54,215 nucleotides of DNA from Azohydromonas lata NBRC 102462 (GTDB lineage: Bacteria > Pseudomonadota > Gammaproteobacteria > Burkholderiales > Burkholderiaceae_C). Under the pieces are notes generated by a model, which was not told where the DNA came from, made no database searches, and worked only from the letters and a program-made list of their open reading frames with translations. Position numbers and translations under genes: made by a program. Location of the stretch: the NCBI RefSeq assembly GCF_001571085.1, contig NZ_BCTC01000039.1, forward strand, positions 1 to 54,215. Reading direction: 5' to 3'. Below are positions 8,342 through 16,828 of the stretch, in pieces (positions within the stretch are counted from its first letter, which is position 1; each line of letters starts with the position of its first letter).

Positions 8342-10531
8342 TCAGCTCCTGGCGGCCGGGCCCTGGGCCGGCGCTGCGGACACGACGGGCACGATGGGGA
8401 TGAAGTGGCCGTCGCGGCCCACGGGCGTCAGCGGCAGGCCCTCGCGCTCGCGGCGCTTTCTCTCCTTGGCCAGCGGCGGGCAGGCGTGGGTGTCGGTGTA
8501 GAGCACCATGCAGTCCAGGCAGTGCAGGCACTCGCGGTGGTCGATGCGGCCGTCGGCGTCTATGGCCTGCGCGCCGCAGCCCACGGCGCAGGCCTTGCAA
8601 CTGCTGCACGCCTGCTTGCGGCGCAGGCCGAACCAGCGGAACGTGGACGGCATGGACAGCGCCGCGCCCAGCGGGCACAGGTACTTGCAGAAGGGCCGCT
8701 CCACGAAGAGGGACAGCCCCAGCAGGCTGGCCGCGAACAGCGTGTACGGCCAGGCGCGCTGGCCCCAGCCGACGAGGAAGGTGGTCTTGAACGGCTCCAC
8801 CTCGGCCAGCTTCTCGGCCAGGCCCATGGAGAACATGGACACGGCCAGCAGGCCGAAGAACACGCCGTACTTGACCCACTTGAGCTTGTCGTGCAGCGCG
8901 CGGGGCAGCTGGCGCTGGAAGCGCTTCAAGCCCAGGGCGCCGCCGAGCTTGTACAGCGCCTCCGACAGCGAGCCGAAGGGGCACAGCCAGCCGCAGAACA
9001 GGCCGCGGCCCCAGACGAAGACCGTGACGATGATGAAGATCCAGAACAGGAAGATGAACGGATCGCTCAGGAACAGCGCCCAGGTCCAGTGGAACAGCAG
9101 CGCGTGGAACCAGGTCAGCACCTGCGTCACCGAGGGCTGCGCCATGGCGCCGAAGCCCACGAAGCCGATGCTCAGGCCCCAGGCCGAGTACTTGAAGGCG
9201 TTGACGGGCCACTTGTTCTTGCGCGTGGCGCGGCGGGTGAGCTGGTCGCGCAGCGCATAGGCCGTGGCCACGGCCACCAGCAGCGCGGCGAAGAGGGCGA
9301 TGTCCCGTGCGCGCGCCTTCCACACCTTGACCCAGGGCGCGGCGGGCTCGTCCACCTGCGGGCGGCCGCCCTGCAGCACGCCGTCCGGCAGCCAGTAGGG
9401 CGTCTCGAAGTTGGCGAAGCTGCGCGTGCCGGTGGCGCGGTCCACGCGGTTGCCCAGGAAATTGAGCTTCCACGGGTAGGCGGCCGAGAAGGCCGGCGAG
9501 CGGACGATGAAGATGGCCGACTCGCCGTAGGCCGGCGCGCCGGCGGCGGCCAGGCCGTACAGGGGCATGTAGTCCAGGTCGCGGAAGGTGAAGGTGTCCA
9601 TGCCCTGGCGCACCTGCACGCGGTCGTAGAGGCCGCCGCGCACGAAGCCAGAGCCCTTGAACGATTCGGCGCCGCCGGTGCGGATCACGAACAGCGCCTG
9701 CTCGCCCGACTTGAGCTGCTCCATCACCCGCTGCCAGCCCGCGGGGCCCAGCAGCGAGCGGCCGGCCTCGGGCGGGTTGAGCAGGCCGAACCAGAGCTCT
9801 ATGAAGGGCGCGCCGCTCTTGCCGTCCAGGCCCACCTGCTGCGGCGAGACCACCAGGCGCTGCACCAGGCCCTCGCGCGCCAGCGCCGCCCAGTCCAGGC
9901 GGCGGCCCGCGTCGGTGAAGGTGGCCTGCGGGCGCACCACGGGCGCGAGGATGCCGGTCTGGCGCGCCACCGCGGCCCCCGAGGCCAGCATGACCTGGTT
10001 CTGCGCGATCACGGTGACGGTGGCGCCGGAGATGGCGTCCAGGCCGATGACGCCCTCGTCGGGGCGCGAGCGGCCGATTTCTATGTTGTCGCCGACGAAC
10101 TTGCCCAGGTACTGGTCGTTGAATTTCGTCAGCGCCGACTCCGGGATGCCCAGCAGCAGGATGGGCTCGGAGTGCTTGAGCACCTTCACGCCGGTGAAGC
10201 GGCCCTTGACGTCCATGCCGATCAGCGTGACGACCGGCTTGCCGGAGTAGGCCGGCGTGTCGGTGATGTCGGTGGACAGCATCACGTAGCCCAGCAGCTT
10301 CTTGTGCCCCTGGGCGTCCGCGTAGGCCTCGACGTAGGGCGGCTGGCCCTTGCGCTCGGAAAAGGACGTGGCGCCGGGGAACACCTCGGCGCAGGGCGCG
10401 AAGTCGCACAGGCGCGGGCCGTGGATGCCGGCGGGCAGCTCGGCCTCGTAGGCGGTGGCCCACAGCGGCGGTGCGTTGAGCAGCGCCGCGGCCAGCGCCA
10501 CGAGGCGCAGCAGGAGTGACAGGAGCTTCAT
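8342..10531 (-). CDS. nosR: NosR, membrane flavo-iron-sulfur protein required for N2O reduction
   Basis: The 729-residue protein has an N-terminal signal/anchor and a periplasmic FMN-binding domain with the SGATVT motif, whose Thr is flavinylated by ApbE/NosX. Several membrane helices carry the CGWLCPFG and CKYLCPLG motifs, and a cytoplasmic ferredoxin-like end has two cysteine clusters (CSSCKACAVGC and CLHCLDC). NosR feeds electrons towards NosZ and is needed for its activity in vivo. The ATG at 10531 is used because it precedes the signal peptide directly. The gene lies 68 bases after nosZ, with a strong hairpin between them. Confidence 0.95.
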   Translation of the reverse strand: MKLLSLLLRLVALAAALLNAPPLWATAYEAELPAGIHGPRLCDFAPCAEVFPGATSFSERKGQPPYVEAYADAQGHKKLLGYVMLSTDITDTPAYSGKPVVTLIGMDVKGRFTGVKVLKHSEPILLLGIPESALTKFNDQYLGKFVGDNIEIGRSRPDEGVIGLDAISGATVTVIAQNQVMLASGAAVARQTGILAPVVRPQATFTDAGRRLDWAALAREGLVQRLVVSPQQVGLDGKSGAPFIELWFGLLNPPEAGRSLLGPAGWQRVMEQLKSGEQALFVIRTGGAESFKGSGFVRGGLYDRVQVRQGMDTFTFRDLDYMPLYGLAAAGAPAYGESAIFIVRSPAFSAAYPWKLNFLGNRVDRATGTRSFANFETPYWLPDGVLQGGRPQVDEPAAPWVKVWKARARDIALFAALLVAVATAYALRDQLTRRATRKNKWPVNAFKYSAWGLSIGFVGFGAMAQPSVTQVLTWFHALLFHWTWALFLSDPFIFLFWIFIIVTVFVWGRGLFCGWLCPFGSLSEALYKLGGALGLKRFQRQLPRALHDKLKWVKYGVFFGLLAVSMFSMGLAEKLAEVEPFKTTFLVGWGQRAWPYTLFAASLLGLSLFVERPFCKYLCPLGAALSMPSTFRWFGLRRKQACSSCKACAVGCGAQAIDADGRIDHRECLHCLDCMVLYTDTHACPPLAKERKRREREGLPLTPVGRDGHFIPIVPVVSAAPAQGPAARS

Positions 10532-10554
10532 GGGCGGGGGCAAGGGCCCGCCAC

Positions 10555-10581
10555 CCGGCGGCCCGGGAGACGGGCCGCCGG
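10555..10581 (-). terminator. Perfect 11-bp hairpin between nosZ and nosR
   Basis: Arms 10555-10565 and 10571-10581 are exact complements (ccggcggcccg and its complement) around a five-base loop, in the 68-base gap between nosZ and nosR. There is no T-tract. In the nosZ-nosR transcript it could stabilise the nosZ 3' end or partly terminate transcription, making NosZ more abundant than downstream assembly proteins. Confidence 0.5.
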
Positions 10582-10599
10582 GGTGCGGGCGGGCGGCCG

Positions 10600-12540
10600 T
10601 CAGGCCTCGACGATCATGCGCGTGCGCATCTCCAGGTGCAGGGCGTGGCAGAAGTGGGTGCAGTAGCACCAGTACACGCCCGGCTTGCCGGCGGTGAAGG
10701 TCACCGACTTGGTTTCCTGCGGATTGACGATGAAGTTGACGTTGTGGTTCGGGATGGCGAAGCCGTGCGTCAGGTCTTCCACCTTGTCGAGGTTGGTCAG
10801 GAAGAGCGTGACCTCGTCGCCGGACTTCACCTTGAACTCGCGCATGCTGAAGGCCGGGGCCTGCGACACCATGCGCACGGTGACCTTCTTGCCCTTGCGC
10901 GTGAGGCCGCCGTCGGCCGCGCTCTTGACGGCCTGCGGGTGGTCGTCGAGGTTGTAGATCTGCTTGGGCTTGATGATGTCGCGGCGGAAGATGATGAAGT
11001 CGTGCGGTTCGCCGCGCACCGGGTGGTCGGCCAGCAGCACCATCTTCTCGCCGGAGATGTCGATGAACTGCTCGTTCTCCGGGTGCAGCGGGCCCACGGG
11101 CAGGAAGCGGTCCTTGGAGAACTTGCAGCCCACGGCGAGGTACTTGCCGTCGGCGCTCTTGGTCTCGGAGTGCGTGGCGTTGAGGTGGCCGGGCTGGTAT
11201 TGCACGTCCACGCGGTCCACCACGTACTTGGCGTTCTTGTCGCCGTTGTGGAACTTGATGGCGGCGTCCACGTTCCACTTCACGACCTGGCTGTCCAGGA
11301 ACAGCGTGGTGTAGGCGTTGCCGCGGCCGTCGAAGGCGGTGTGCAGCGGCCCCAGGCCCAGCTCGACTTCGGCGACGATGGCCTGGTCGATCTTCTCCAG
11401 CTTGCCGTCGAACCAGTCCAGCACCTTGGCCAGCTCGATGACGGTGCCCGTGGGCGAGAGCTTGCCGGCGCAGATGAAGTACTTGCCGTCGGGGCTGGCG
11501 TTGACGCCGTGGGGGTTCTTGGGAACGCTCACGTAGGCGGTGAGGGCGGTCTTGGGGTCCGCGTTGGCGTCGCGGGTGCCGTCCACCACGGGCACCTTGG
11601 AGTCGCCGATGGTCTTGAACTTGCCGGCCTTCACCGCGGCCTCGATGCGCGCGACGTTGAAGAAGAGGCAGGCGTCGCGCTCGGCGGACATCATGTCCTC
11701 GTACTTGACGCCGTTCTCGGTGTTGTACTGGTTGGTGGCGGCGAGCTTGCCGTCGTAGGAGGTGGCCACCAGGTCGCAGTTGCCGTCGATGAGCACCTGC
11801 CAGCGCAGCTGCATGCTCTCGGCGTCCACGCAGCTGAAGATGGCGCGGTACTTCTCGGGCTTGTCGATGTCGGCGGCGCTCAGCGGGATGTGGAACTCGC
11901 TGCCGCAGAACACGCGCGTGGTGTAGTTGACGGCCTCATCGACCGGGTCGCGCTTGTCGGGGAAGATGCCGTGGAAGCCCTGGGCGTTGGGCAGCTCGGT
12001 GATCTTGTCGCAGGTGAAGGTGTCCAGCCGCACGCGGGCGATGCGGGCGTTGATCTTGTCGTTGATCCAGGCGTAGCGGCCGTCGTAGTCGCCGTCCTTG
12101 TACGAGGCGTGGGTGTGGTGGGTGTCGGCCACCGTGTACTTCAGGCTGCCGTCGGCCTTGCGGCCCATGATGTCCTTGGACTCGTTGGTGATGCCCCAGC
12201 CCACCAGCGCGTCCGGGACGAACACGGGAATGCGCGTGATCTCGCGCCCCGAGGGCAGGCCCAGCACGCGCATGTCGCCGGTGTGGCCGCCGCTCCAGAG
12301 GCCGTAGTAGGAGTCCAGCTCGCCGGGCTTGAGGTGAATGCTGCCCGCGCCCTCGCCGGGGTTGGGCTGCGCGTGCGGCGCGCTGGCCTGGGCCGTGGCG
12401 GCGGGCGCGGAGGCCGGCTTGTCGGAACAGGCGGCCATGCCCACGCCGGCCAGGCCGGCGGCAGCGGCGGTGTTCAGGAAGCGGCGGCGGGCCAGGCCGG
12501 TTTCGGCGCCCGCCGGTTTCTTTTTCAAGCCCATGTCCAT
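10600..12540 (-). CDS. nosZ: Nitrous-oxide reductase NosZ, Tat-exported (clade I type)
   Basis: This periplasmic multicopper enzyme reduces N2O to N2. The 646-residue precursor begins with a Tat signal (ARRRFLNTAAAAG), which marks clade I. CuZ histidines are visible in DTHHTHASYKDG, in the NATHSETKSADG region and in RGEPHDFIIF. The C-terminal cupredoxin has the CuA His in LTHGFAIPNHN and the C-x3-C-x3-H-x2-M ligand set in CTHFCHALHLEM. The ATG at 12540 is preceded by TAAGGAAA at good spacing; an upstream ATG at 12564 is in frame but lacks a site. It is first gene of the minus-strand nos operon. Confidence 0.97.
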   Translation of the reverse strand: MDMGLKKKPAGAETGLARRRFLNTAAAAGLAGVGMAACSDKPASAPAATAQASAPHAQPNPGEGAGSIHLKPGELDSYYGLWSGGHTGDMRVLGLPSGREITRIPVFVPDALVGWGITNESKDIMGRKADGSLKYTVADTHHTHASYKDGDYDGRYAWINDKINARIARVRLDTFTCDKITELPNAQGFHGIFPDKRDPVDEAVNYTTRVFCGSEFHIPLSAADIDKPEKYRAIFSCVDAESMQLRWQVLIDGNCDLVATSYDGKLAATNQYNTENGVKYEDMMSAERDACLFFNVARIEAAVKAGKFKTIGDSKVPVVDGTRDANADPKTALTAYVSVPKNPHGVNASPDGKYFICAGKLSPTGTVIELAKVLDWFDGKLEKIDQAIVAEVELGLGPLHTAFDGRGNAYTTLFLDSQVVKWNVDAAIKFHNGDKNAKYVVDRVDVQYQPGHLNATHSETKSADGKYLAVGCKFSKDRFLPVGPLHPENEQFIDISGEKMVLLADHPVRGEPHDFIIFRRDIIKPKQIYNLDDHPQAVKSAADGGLTRKGKKVTVRMVSQAPAFSMREFKVKSGDEVTLFLTNLDKVEDLTHGFAIPNHNVNFIVNPQETKSVTFTAGKPGVYWCYCTHFCHALHLEMRTRMIVEA

Positions 12541-12655
12541 GGAAATTTCCTTAAACCAGTTCAAGTTTCTTGCGGCGTAGATTAAATATTGCCTTCACGC
12601 CGACGTTTCTCCATTCAGGCAGGGCGGATGATTCAGAGTGAGGCTGATTTTCGAT

Positions 12656-12669
12656 TTGCGTTAGATCAA
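12656..12669. promoter_or_regulatory. FNR/NnrR-like box between nosZ and the cytochrome gene
   Basis: Read on the minus strand the sequence is TTGAT-CTAA-CGCAA, one FNR-type half-site (TTGAT) and one NnrR/Dnr-type half-site (CGCAA) with four bases between. It lies 116 bases before the nosZ start and 82 bases before the cytochrome start. A TAGAAT -10-like hexamer at 12711-12716 would place the plus-strand start about 61 bases from the box centre, a class I activator spacing. Control by low oxygen and/or NO is inferred. Confidence 0.45.
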
Positions 12670-12750
12670 GGCCGAGTGAAAGCGTGTGCTTTTCGATGAA
12701 GGCCTGATTCTAGAATTTGCCCGTCGAAATCAAGCTTTACGGGATTTTCC

Positions 12751-13140
12751 ATGAAACATATGGGATTGGGTCTGGCCGTGTGCGCCCTGGCGATATTGGC
12801 AGCCTGCGGCCAGAAGGAGAGCGCCCCGGCGCCCACGCCCGTGGCCGCCGCCCCGGCACCGGTGGCCGCGCCTGCACCGGCGGAGAACCCGCTGGGCAAG
12901 AAGGTGTTCGGCAGCACCTGCGCCATGTGCCACAGCGCCGGCGTGGCCGGCGCGCCCAAGCCGGGTGACAAGGACGACTGGGGCCCGCGCATCGCCCAGG
13001 GCGTGGACACGCTCTACAAGCACGCGCTGGAGGGGTTCAACGGCGCCAAGGGCCAGATGCCGCCGCGCGGCGGCAACACGGCGCTCAAGGACGACGAGGT
13101 CAAGGCCGCCGTGGACTACATGGTCGCGGCTTCGCGCTGA
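12751..13140 (+). CDS. Lipoprotein c-type cytochrome (class I, c5-like)
   Basis: The 129-residue product has a lipoprotein signal ending LAAC, then an Ala/Pro-rich linker of about 30 residues, then a single-haem domain with CAMCH and a distal Met in GQMPPRGG. It should be membrane-tethered in the periplasm. It is divergent from nosZ and directly before nosX, which suggests it passes electrons from the bc1 complex to NosZ, as proposed for nos-linked cytochromes. This is inferred from position. An internal ATG three codons in is an alternative start. Confidence 0.85.
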   Translation: MKHMGLGLAVCALAILAACGQKESAPAPTPVAAAPAPVAAPAPAENPLGKKVFGSTCAMCHSAGVAGAPKPGDKDDWGPRIAQGVDTLYKHALEGFNGAKGQMPPRGGNTALKDDEVKAAVDYMVAASR

Positions 13141-13165
13141 GCGCTTGCGATTCGGCGGATGCATT

Positions 13166-14245
13166 ATGAATCAAAGGTTTGCATGCGCTACCGCGGTCCG
13201 TGTGCCCGCGCCCGGCCTGGCCGACCCGCAGCGCCGCCGGCTGGCGCTGGGCGCTGCCGCGCTGGCGCTGGGCGGCTGCGTGGCGGCCTGGCCACGGCGC
13301 GCGGCGGCCTTGGCCCGGCATGAGGACGTCCGCCTGCGCGAGTCGCGCGAGCTCATGGGCACGCGCGTGGACATCGCCGCCGCCTCGCCGGACGCAGCCC
13401 AGCTGCGTCCGGCCCTGGACGCCGCCTTCGCGCGCATGGCCGCGCTCGCGGCCGAGATGAGCCACTACGAGGCCACCAGCCGCGTGGGCGCCATCGCACT
13501 GTCGGCCGGTATTCAGCCCGTGCCTATTTCCAAAGAACTATTGACAGTTCTGGAAATGGGGCAATCGGTGGCGAGAAATAGCGGCGGCGCCTTCGACATG
13601 ACGGTTGGCACGCTGGGTTTGTGGCATTTTGATGCCGGCCATCCACAAATGCCGGCGCCGTCCCACATATACAGCCATCTGGCGTCGGTGGGATATAGTC
13701 ACTTGGTAGTAGATCGCCACAGGCAAATGGCCTATTTGCCCAAGCGCGGCATGCGGCTGGATTTGGGGGGTATTGCCAAGCTGTATATCCTGCGCGAAGG
13801 CTTGAATATGTTGCGCGGGCAGGGGCTGCAATCCGCGCTCATCAACGGCGGGGGCGACGTGCTGGCCATGAGCGCGCCCGCGGCGCCGCCGTGGCGCGTG
13901 GGCGTGCGCGACCCGCGCCAGCCGCAACGGCTGCTGGGGGCTTTGGAGCTGAGGGACGGCTTCGTCGCCTCCTCGGGCGATTACGAGCGCTGCTTCGTGC
14001 GCGACGGGCGGCGCTACCACCATGTCATCGATCCCAAGACCGGCTACCCGGCGCAGGGGCCCCACGGCGTGACGCTGGTCTCACACGACCTGGAAGCCGT
14101 CAACGGCCTGGGCGCCGCAGCCATGGTGCTTGGGCGCGATGCGCTGCCGCTGATCCGGCATGCCGGCGTGGAGGCTTTGATCGCCCACCGGGACGGCGAG
14201 CTGTGGATGACGGCGGGGATGCGGGGGCGGTTGCAGGCGGTGTGA
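13166..14245 (+). CDS. nosX: NosX/ApbE, FAD:protein FMN transferase
   Basis: The 359-residue protein attaches FMN covalently to the Thr of NosR's FMN domain. ApbE signatures are present: ELMGTRVDI at the start of the domain, DMTVGTLGLW, LDLGGIAKLYI, INGGGDVLAM and the metal-binding HHVIDPKTGYPA. The N-terminus has PQRRRLALGAAALALGG, a Tat-like or lipoprotein export signal. The usual Gly after GIAK is Leu here. Bases about 13,500-13,830 are much less GC-rich than the rest (one 60-base row is 50% GC) and use different codons. The gene follows the cytochrome gene by 25 bases and converges on livF. Confidence 0.9.
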   Translation: MNQRFACATAVRVPAPGLADPQRRRLALGAAALALGGCVAAWPRRAAALARHEDVRLRESRELMGTRVDIAAASPDAAQLRPALDAAFARMAALAAEMSHYEATSRVGAIALSAGIQPVPISKELLTVLEMGQSVARNSGGAFDMTVGTLGLWHFDAGHPQMPAPSHIYSHLASVGYSHLVVDRHRQMAYLPKRGMRLDLGGIAKLYILREGLNMLRGQGLQSALINGGGDVLAMSAPAAPPWRVGVRDPRQPQRLLGALELRDGFVASSGDYERCFVRDGRRYHHVIDPKTGYPAQGPHGVTLVSHDLEAVNGLGAAAMVLGRDALPLIRHAGVEALIAHRDGELWMTAGMRGRLQAV

Positions 14246-14288
14246 ATCGCCGCCCGGTTGCTCCACCCTCTCAAGCAACGTACAAGTT

Positions 14289-15020
14289 TCAAACGCCAAG
14301 GTATCGGTGCAGCGCCGCCTCGTCCTTGGCCAGCGCGGCGGAGGGGCCTTCCAGCACGACGCGCCCCTTTTCCAGCACCACGCAGCGGTCGGTGTGGGTC
14401 AGCACCTTGCGGAAGTCGCGGTCCACGACCAGCGAGGCGATGCCGCTGGCGCGGATCAGGCCGATGACGCGCCAGATCTCGGCCACCACCAGCGGCGCCA
14501 GGCCCTCGGTGGCCTCGTCCAGGATCATCAGCTCGGGGTTGGTCATGAGCGCCCGCCCAATGGCCATCATCTGCTGCTCGCCGCCGGAGAGCTGGCCGCC
14601 GCCGTGGTCCAGCCGCTCGGCCAGGCGCGGAAAGGTCTTGAGCACGCGCTCCAGCGTCCACTCCCGCTGCCCGCGCGTGCCGGGGCGGGCAGCCATCACC
14701 AGGTTCTCGCGCACGCTGAGGTTGGGAAACACGCCGCGGCCCTCCGGCACGTAGCCGATGCCCAAACGCGCGATGCGCTCCGTGGGCTGCCCCGTCATGT
14801 CGCGCCCGGCCACGCTCACACGGCCGCCGCTGGCGCGCACCTGGCCCAGCAGGGTGCGAATGAACGTCGTCTTGCCCATGCCGTTGCGGCCCAGCAGGCC
14901 GACGGCCTCGCCGCGCGCGATGCGCAGCGCCACGCCCTGCAGCACGTGGCTCTGGCCGTAGTGGGCGTGCAAGTCACTGGCTTCCAGCAGGACGTCTTGG
15001 GAAGGCTGTGCGGCGCTCAT
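14289..15020 (-). CDS. livF: ABC importer ATPase, LivF type
   Basis: The 243-residue protein has Walker A GRNGMGKTT, signature LSGGEQQMMAIGRAL, Walker B LMILDEATEGLAP and the family's YVPEGRGVFPNLSVRENL. It is one of two ATPases of a branched-chain-amide-type importer. Its ATG shares one base with the livG stop (TGATG). As last gene of a run behind benzoate-CoA ligase, it probably serves import of benzoate or another aromatic acid rather than amino acids; the substrate is inferred. Confidence 0.85.
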   Translation of the reverse strand: MSAAQPSQDVLLEASDLHAHYGQSHVLQGVALRIARGEAVGLLGRNGMGKTTFIRTLLGQVRASGGRVSVAGRDMTGQPTERIARLGIGYVPEGRGVFPNLSVRENLVMAARPGTRGQREWTLERVLKTFPRLAERLDHGGGQLSGGEQQMMAIGRALMTNPELMILDEATEGLAPLVVAEIWRVIGLIRASGIASLVVDRDFRKVLTHTDRCVVLEKGRVVLEGPSAALAKDEAALHRYLGV

Positions 15021-15796
15021 CAGTGACTCTCTCCGAGGTAGGCGATCTGCACTTCGCGGTTGGAGCGCACCGCCGCCGGCGTGTCGCTGGCGATGACGCG
15101 GCCGTTGACCATCACGGTGATGCGGTCGGCCACGCGGAAGACGGCGTCCATGTCGTGCTCCACCAGCAGGATGGCGTGCTCGCTTTTCAGCTCTCCCAGC
15201 AGCGCCAGCATGCGCTCGGTTTCCTCCGCACCCATGCCGGCCAGCGGCTCGTCCAGCAGCAGCACCTTCGGAGCCGTCGCCAGGCACATGGCGATCTCCA
15301 GCTGGCGCTTTTGCCCGTGCGAGAGCGCGCCGGCGATGCGCCCGGCCTGCGCGGTGAGGCCCGCCTTGCGCAGCGCCTCCTCGGCCGCCGCCTGGCTGGA
15401 GGCGCAGCGCTGCGCGGGCGTCCACCAGTCCCAGGCCCGCTGCCAGCGCGATTGCGCGGCGAGGCGACAGTTCTCGCGCACGGTGAAGTTCACGAAGATG
15501 GTGTTGCGCTGGTAGGAGCGGCCCAGGCCGGCGCGGGCGCGCCTGGGCTGGCTCCAGCCGGTGGCGTCCTGGCCCATGAGCAGCACGCGGCCCTCGCTGG
15601 GCGGGATCTCGCCGGAGAGCAGGTTGATCAGCGTGGACTTGCCCGCGCCGTTGGTGCCGATGACGGCATGCAGGCTGCCGCGCTCCAGCGTGAGCGAGAC
15701 GCCGTCCACGGCTTTCAGGCCGCCGAAGCGGCGCGAGACCTCCTTGGCCACGAGCAGCGCGTCCGTGGCTGCGCCCGGGTTCATGACGGCGGCCAT
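15020..15796 (-). CDS. livG: ABC importer ATPase, LivG type
   Basis: The 258-residue protein has Walker A GTNGAGKSTL, signature LSHGQKRQLEIAM and Walker B VLLLDEPLAGMGAEE, with the longer helical insert (WQRAWDWW) that distinguishes LivG from LivF. The ATG at 15796 overlaps the livM stop as TGATG; a GTG one codon upstream is also possible. It forms the heterodimeric motor with LivF under LivH/LivM. Confidence 0.87.
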   Translation of the reverse strand: MAAVMNPGAATDALLVAKEVSRRFGGLKAVDGVSLTLERGSLHAVIGTNGAGKSTLINLLSGEIPPSEGRVLLMGQDATGWSQPRRARAGLGRSYQRNTIFVNFTVRENCRLAAQSRWQRAWDWWTPAQRCASSQAAAEEALRKAGLTAQAGRIAGALSHGQKRQLEIAMCLATAPKVLLLDEPLAGMGAEETERMLALLGELKSEHAILLVEHDMDAVFRVADRITVMVNGRVIASDTPAAVRSNREVQIAYLGESH

Positions 15797-16815
15797 CACT
15801 GGGCCTCCTTGCGATTGAACAGGCCCACGAGCCCGTGCGGCAGCAGCGCGACGAAGGCGATGATGGTCAGGCCCAGCGAGAGCTGCCAGTGCTTGGCGAA
15901 GGCGCCGAAGATCGCTTCGGACTGGTAGAGCTCCTGCAGCAGCGTGAAGGCGAGCGCCCCGAGCAGCGCGCCGCGCAGGTGGCCCAGGCCGCCCAGGATG
16001 ATCATCAGCAGCACCGCGCCGCTGTGGTGCCAGGACAGGATTTCCGGGTTCACGAAGCCGTCCTTGAGCGCGTACAGAAAGCCGGCCAGCCCGGCCAGCG
16101 AGGCCGACAGCACGAAGGCCGCCAGCTTGTACGGATAGGTGGCGAAGCCCGCGGCGCGCATGCGCTGCTCGTTGGCCTTGATCCCGGCCAGCGCCCGCCC
16201 AAAGCGGCTGCGCAGCAGCAGCGCCAGCAAGGCGAACGTGGCGGCCAGGCAGCCCAGGACGAAGTAGTAGTAGGTGTGGCCCGTGTCCAGGTCCAGGAGC
16301 TGGAAATCGCCCAACTTCACTTCAGGCTTGAAGTAGAGATAAATGCCGTCGCTGCCGCCGCCCAACGGCGTGTCGTGTGCGACGAAGTAGGCCATCTGCG
16401 CAAAGGCCAGCGTGATCATGATGAAGTACACGCCCTTGGTGCGCAGCGACAGCGCGCCCACCGCCAGCGCGTACAACCCCGCCGCGCCCATGGACGCCGG
16501 CAGCAGCCACCACAGCGAGGCGCCGCCGGCCTGCGGCGTCAGCAGCGCCGCCACGTAGGCGCCTATGCCGAAGAAGCCGGCATGGCCGAAGCACACGAGG
16601 CCGGTCTGCCCAACCAGCAGCTCCAGGCTGAGGGCGAACAGCGCCAGGATCATGATCTTCATCGTCAGCTCGACGTAGAAGCCGGAGAGCCCCAGCGGCA
16701 GCAGCGCCAGCACGGCAAAGCCCAGCAGCACGGGCAAGGCCTTGAGCGAGCGCCGCGGGGCCGGCGCCGCCGCCTGGGCCGAAGCGGGCAGGGCGGACAA
16801 GGTGGTGGTATTCAT
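15796..16815 (-). CDS. livM: ABC importer permease, LivM type
   Basis: The 339-residue hydrophobic protein has the LivM/LivH core (LLVGQTGLVCFGHAGFFGIGAY and LGGLGHLRGALLGA). An N-terminal Ala/Pro-rich cytoplasmic tail precedes the first helix. The ATG at 16815 has GGAG seven bases upstream, preferred over a TTG four codons earlier. It starts 13 bases after the livH stop and ends in the one-base overlap with livG. Confidence 0.87.
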   Translation of the reverse strand: MNTTTLSALPASAQAAAPAPRRSLKALPVLLGFAVLALLPLGLSGFYVELTMKIMILALFALSLELLVGQTGLVCFGHAGFFGIGAYVAALLTPQAGGASLWWLLPASMGAAGLYALAVGALSLRTKGVYFIMITLAFAQMAYFVAHDTPLGGGSDGIYLYFKPEVKLGDFQLLDLDTGHTYYYFVLGCLAATFALLALLLRSRFGRALAGIKANEQRMRAAGFATYPYKLAAFVLSASLAGLAGFLYALKDGFVNPEILSWHHSGAVLLMIILGGLGHLRGALLGALAFTLLQELYQSEAIFGAFAKHWQLSLGLTIIAFVALLPHGLVGLFNRKEAQ

Positions 16816-16828
16816 GCTCGTCTCCAAC

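Noticed and set aside
10516-12585. Long plus-strand open frame opposite nosZ
   Set aside because: It is antisense to an unmistakable nosZ and repetitive in Val/Leu/His, as expected for a shadow frame.
14246-14288. Possible terminator (ttgct/agcaa) between nosX and livF
   Set aside because: The stem is only five to six bases with a long loop and no T-tract, too weak to list as a feature.
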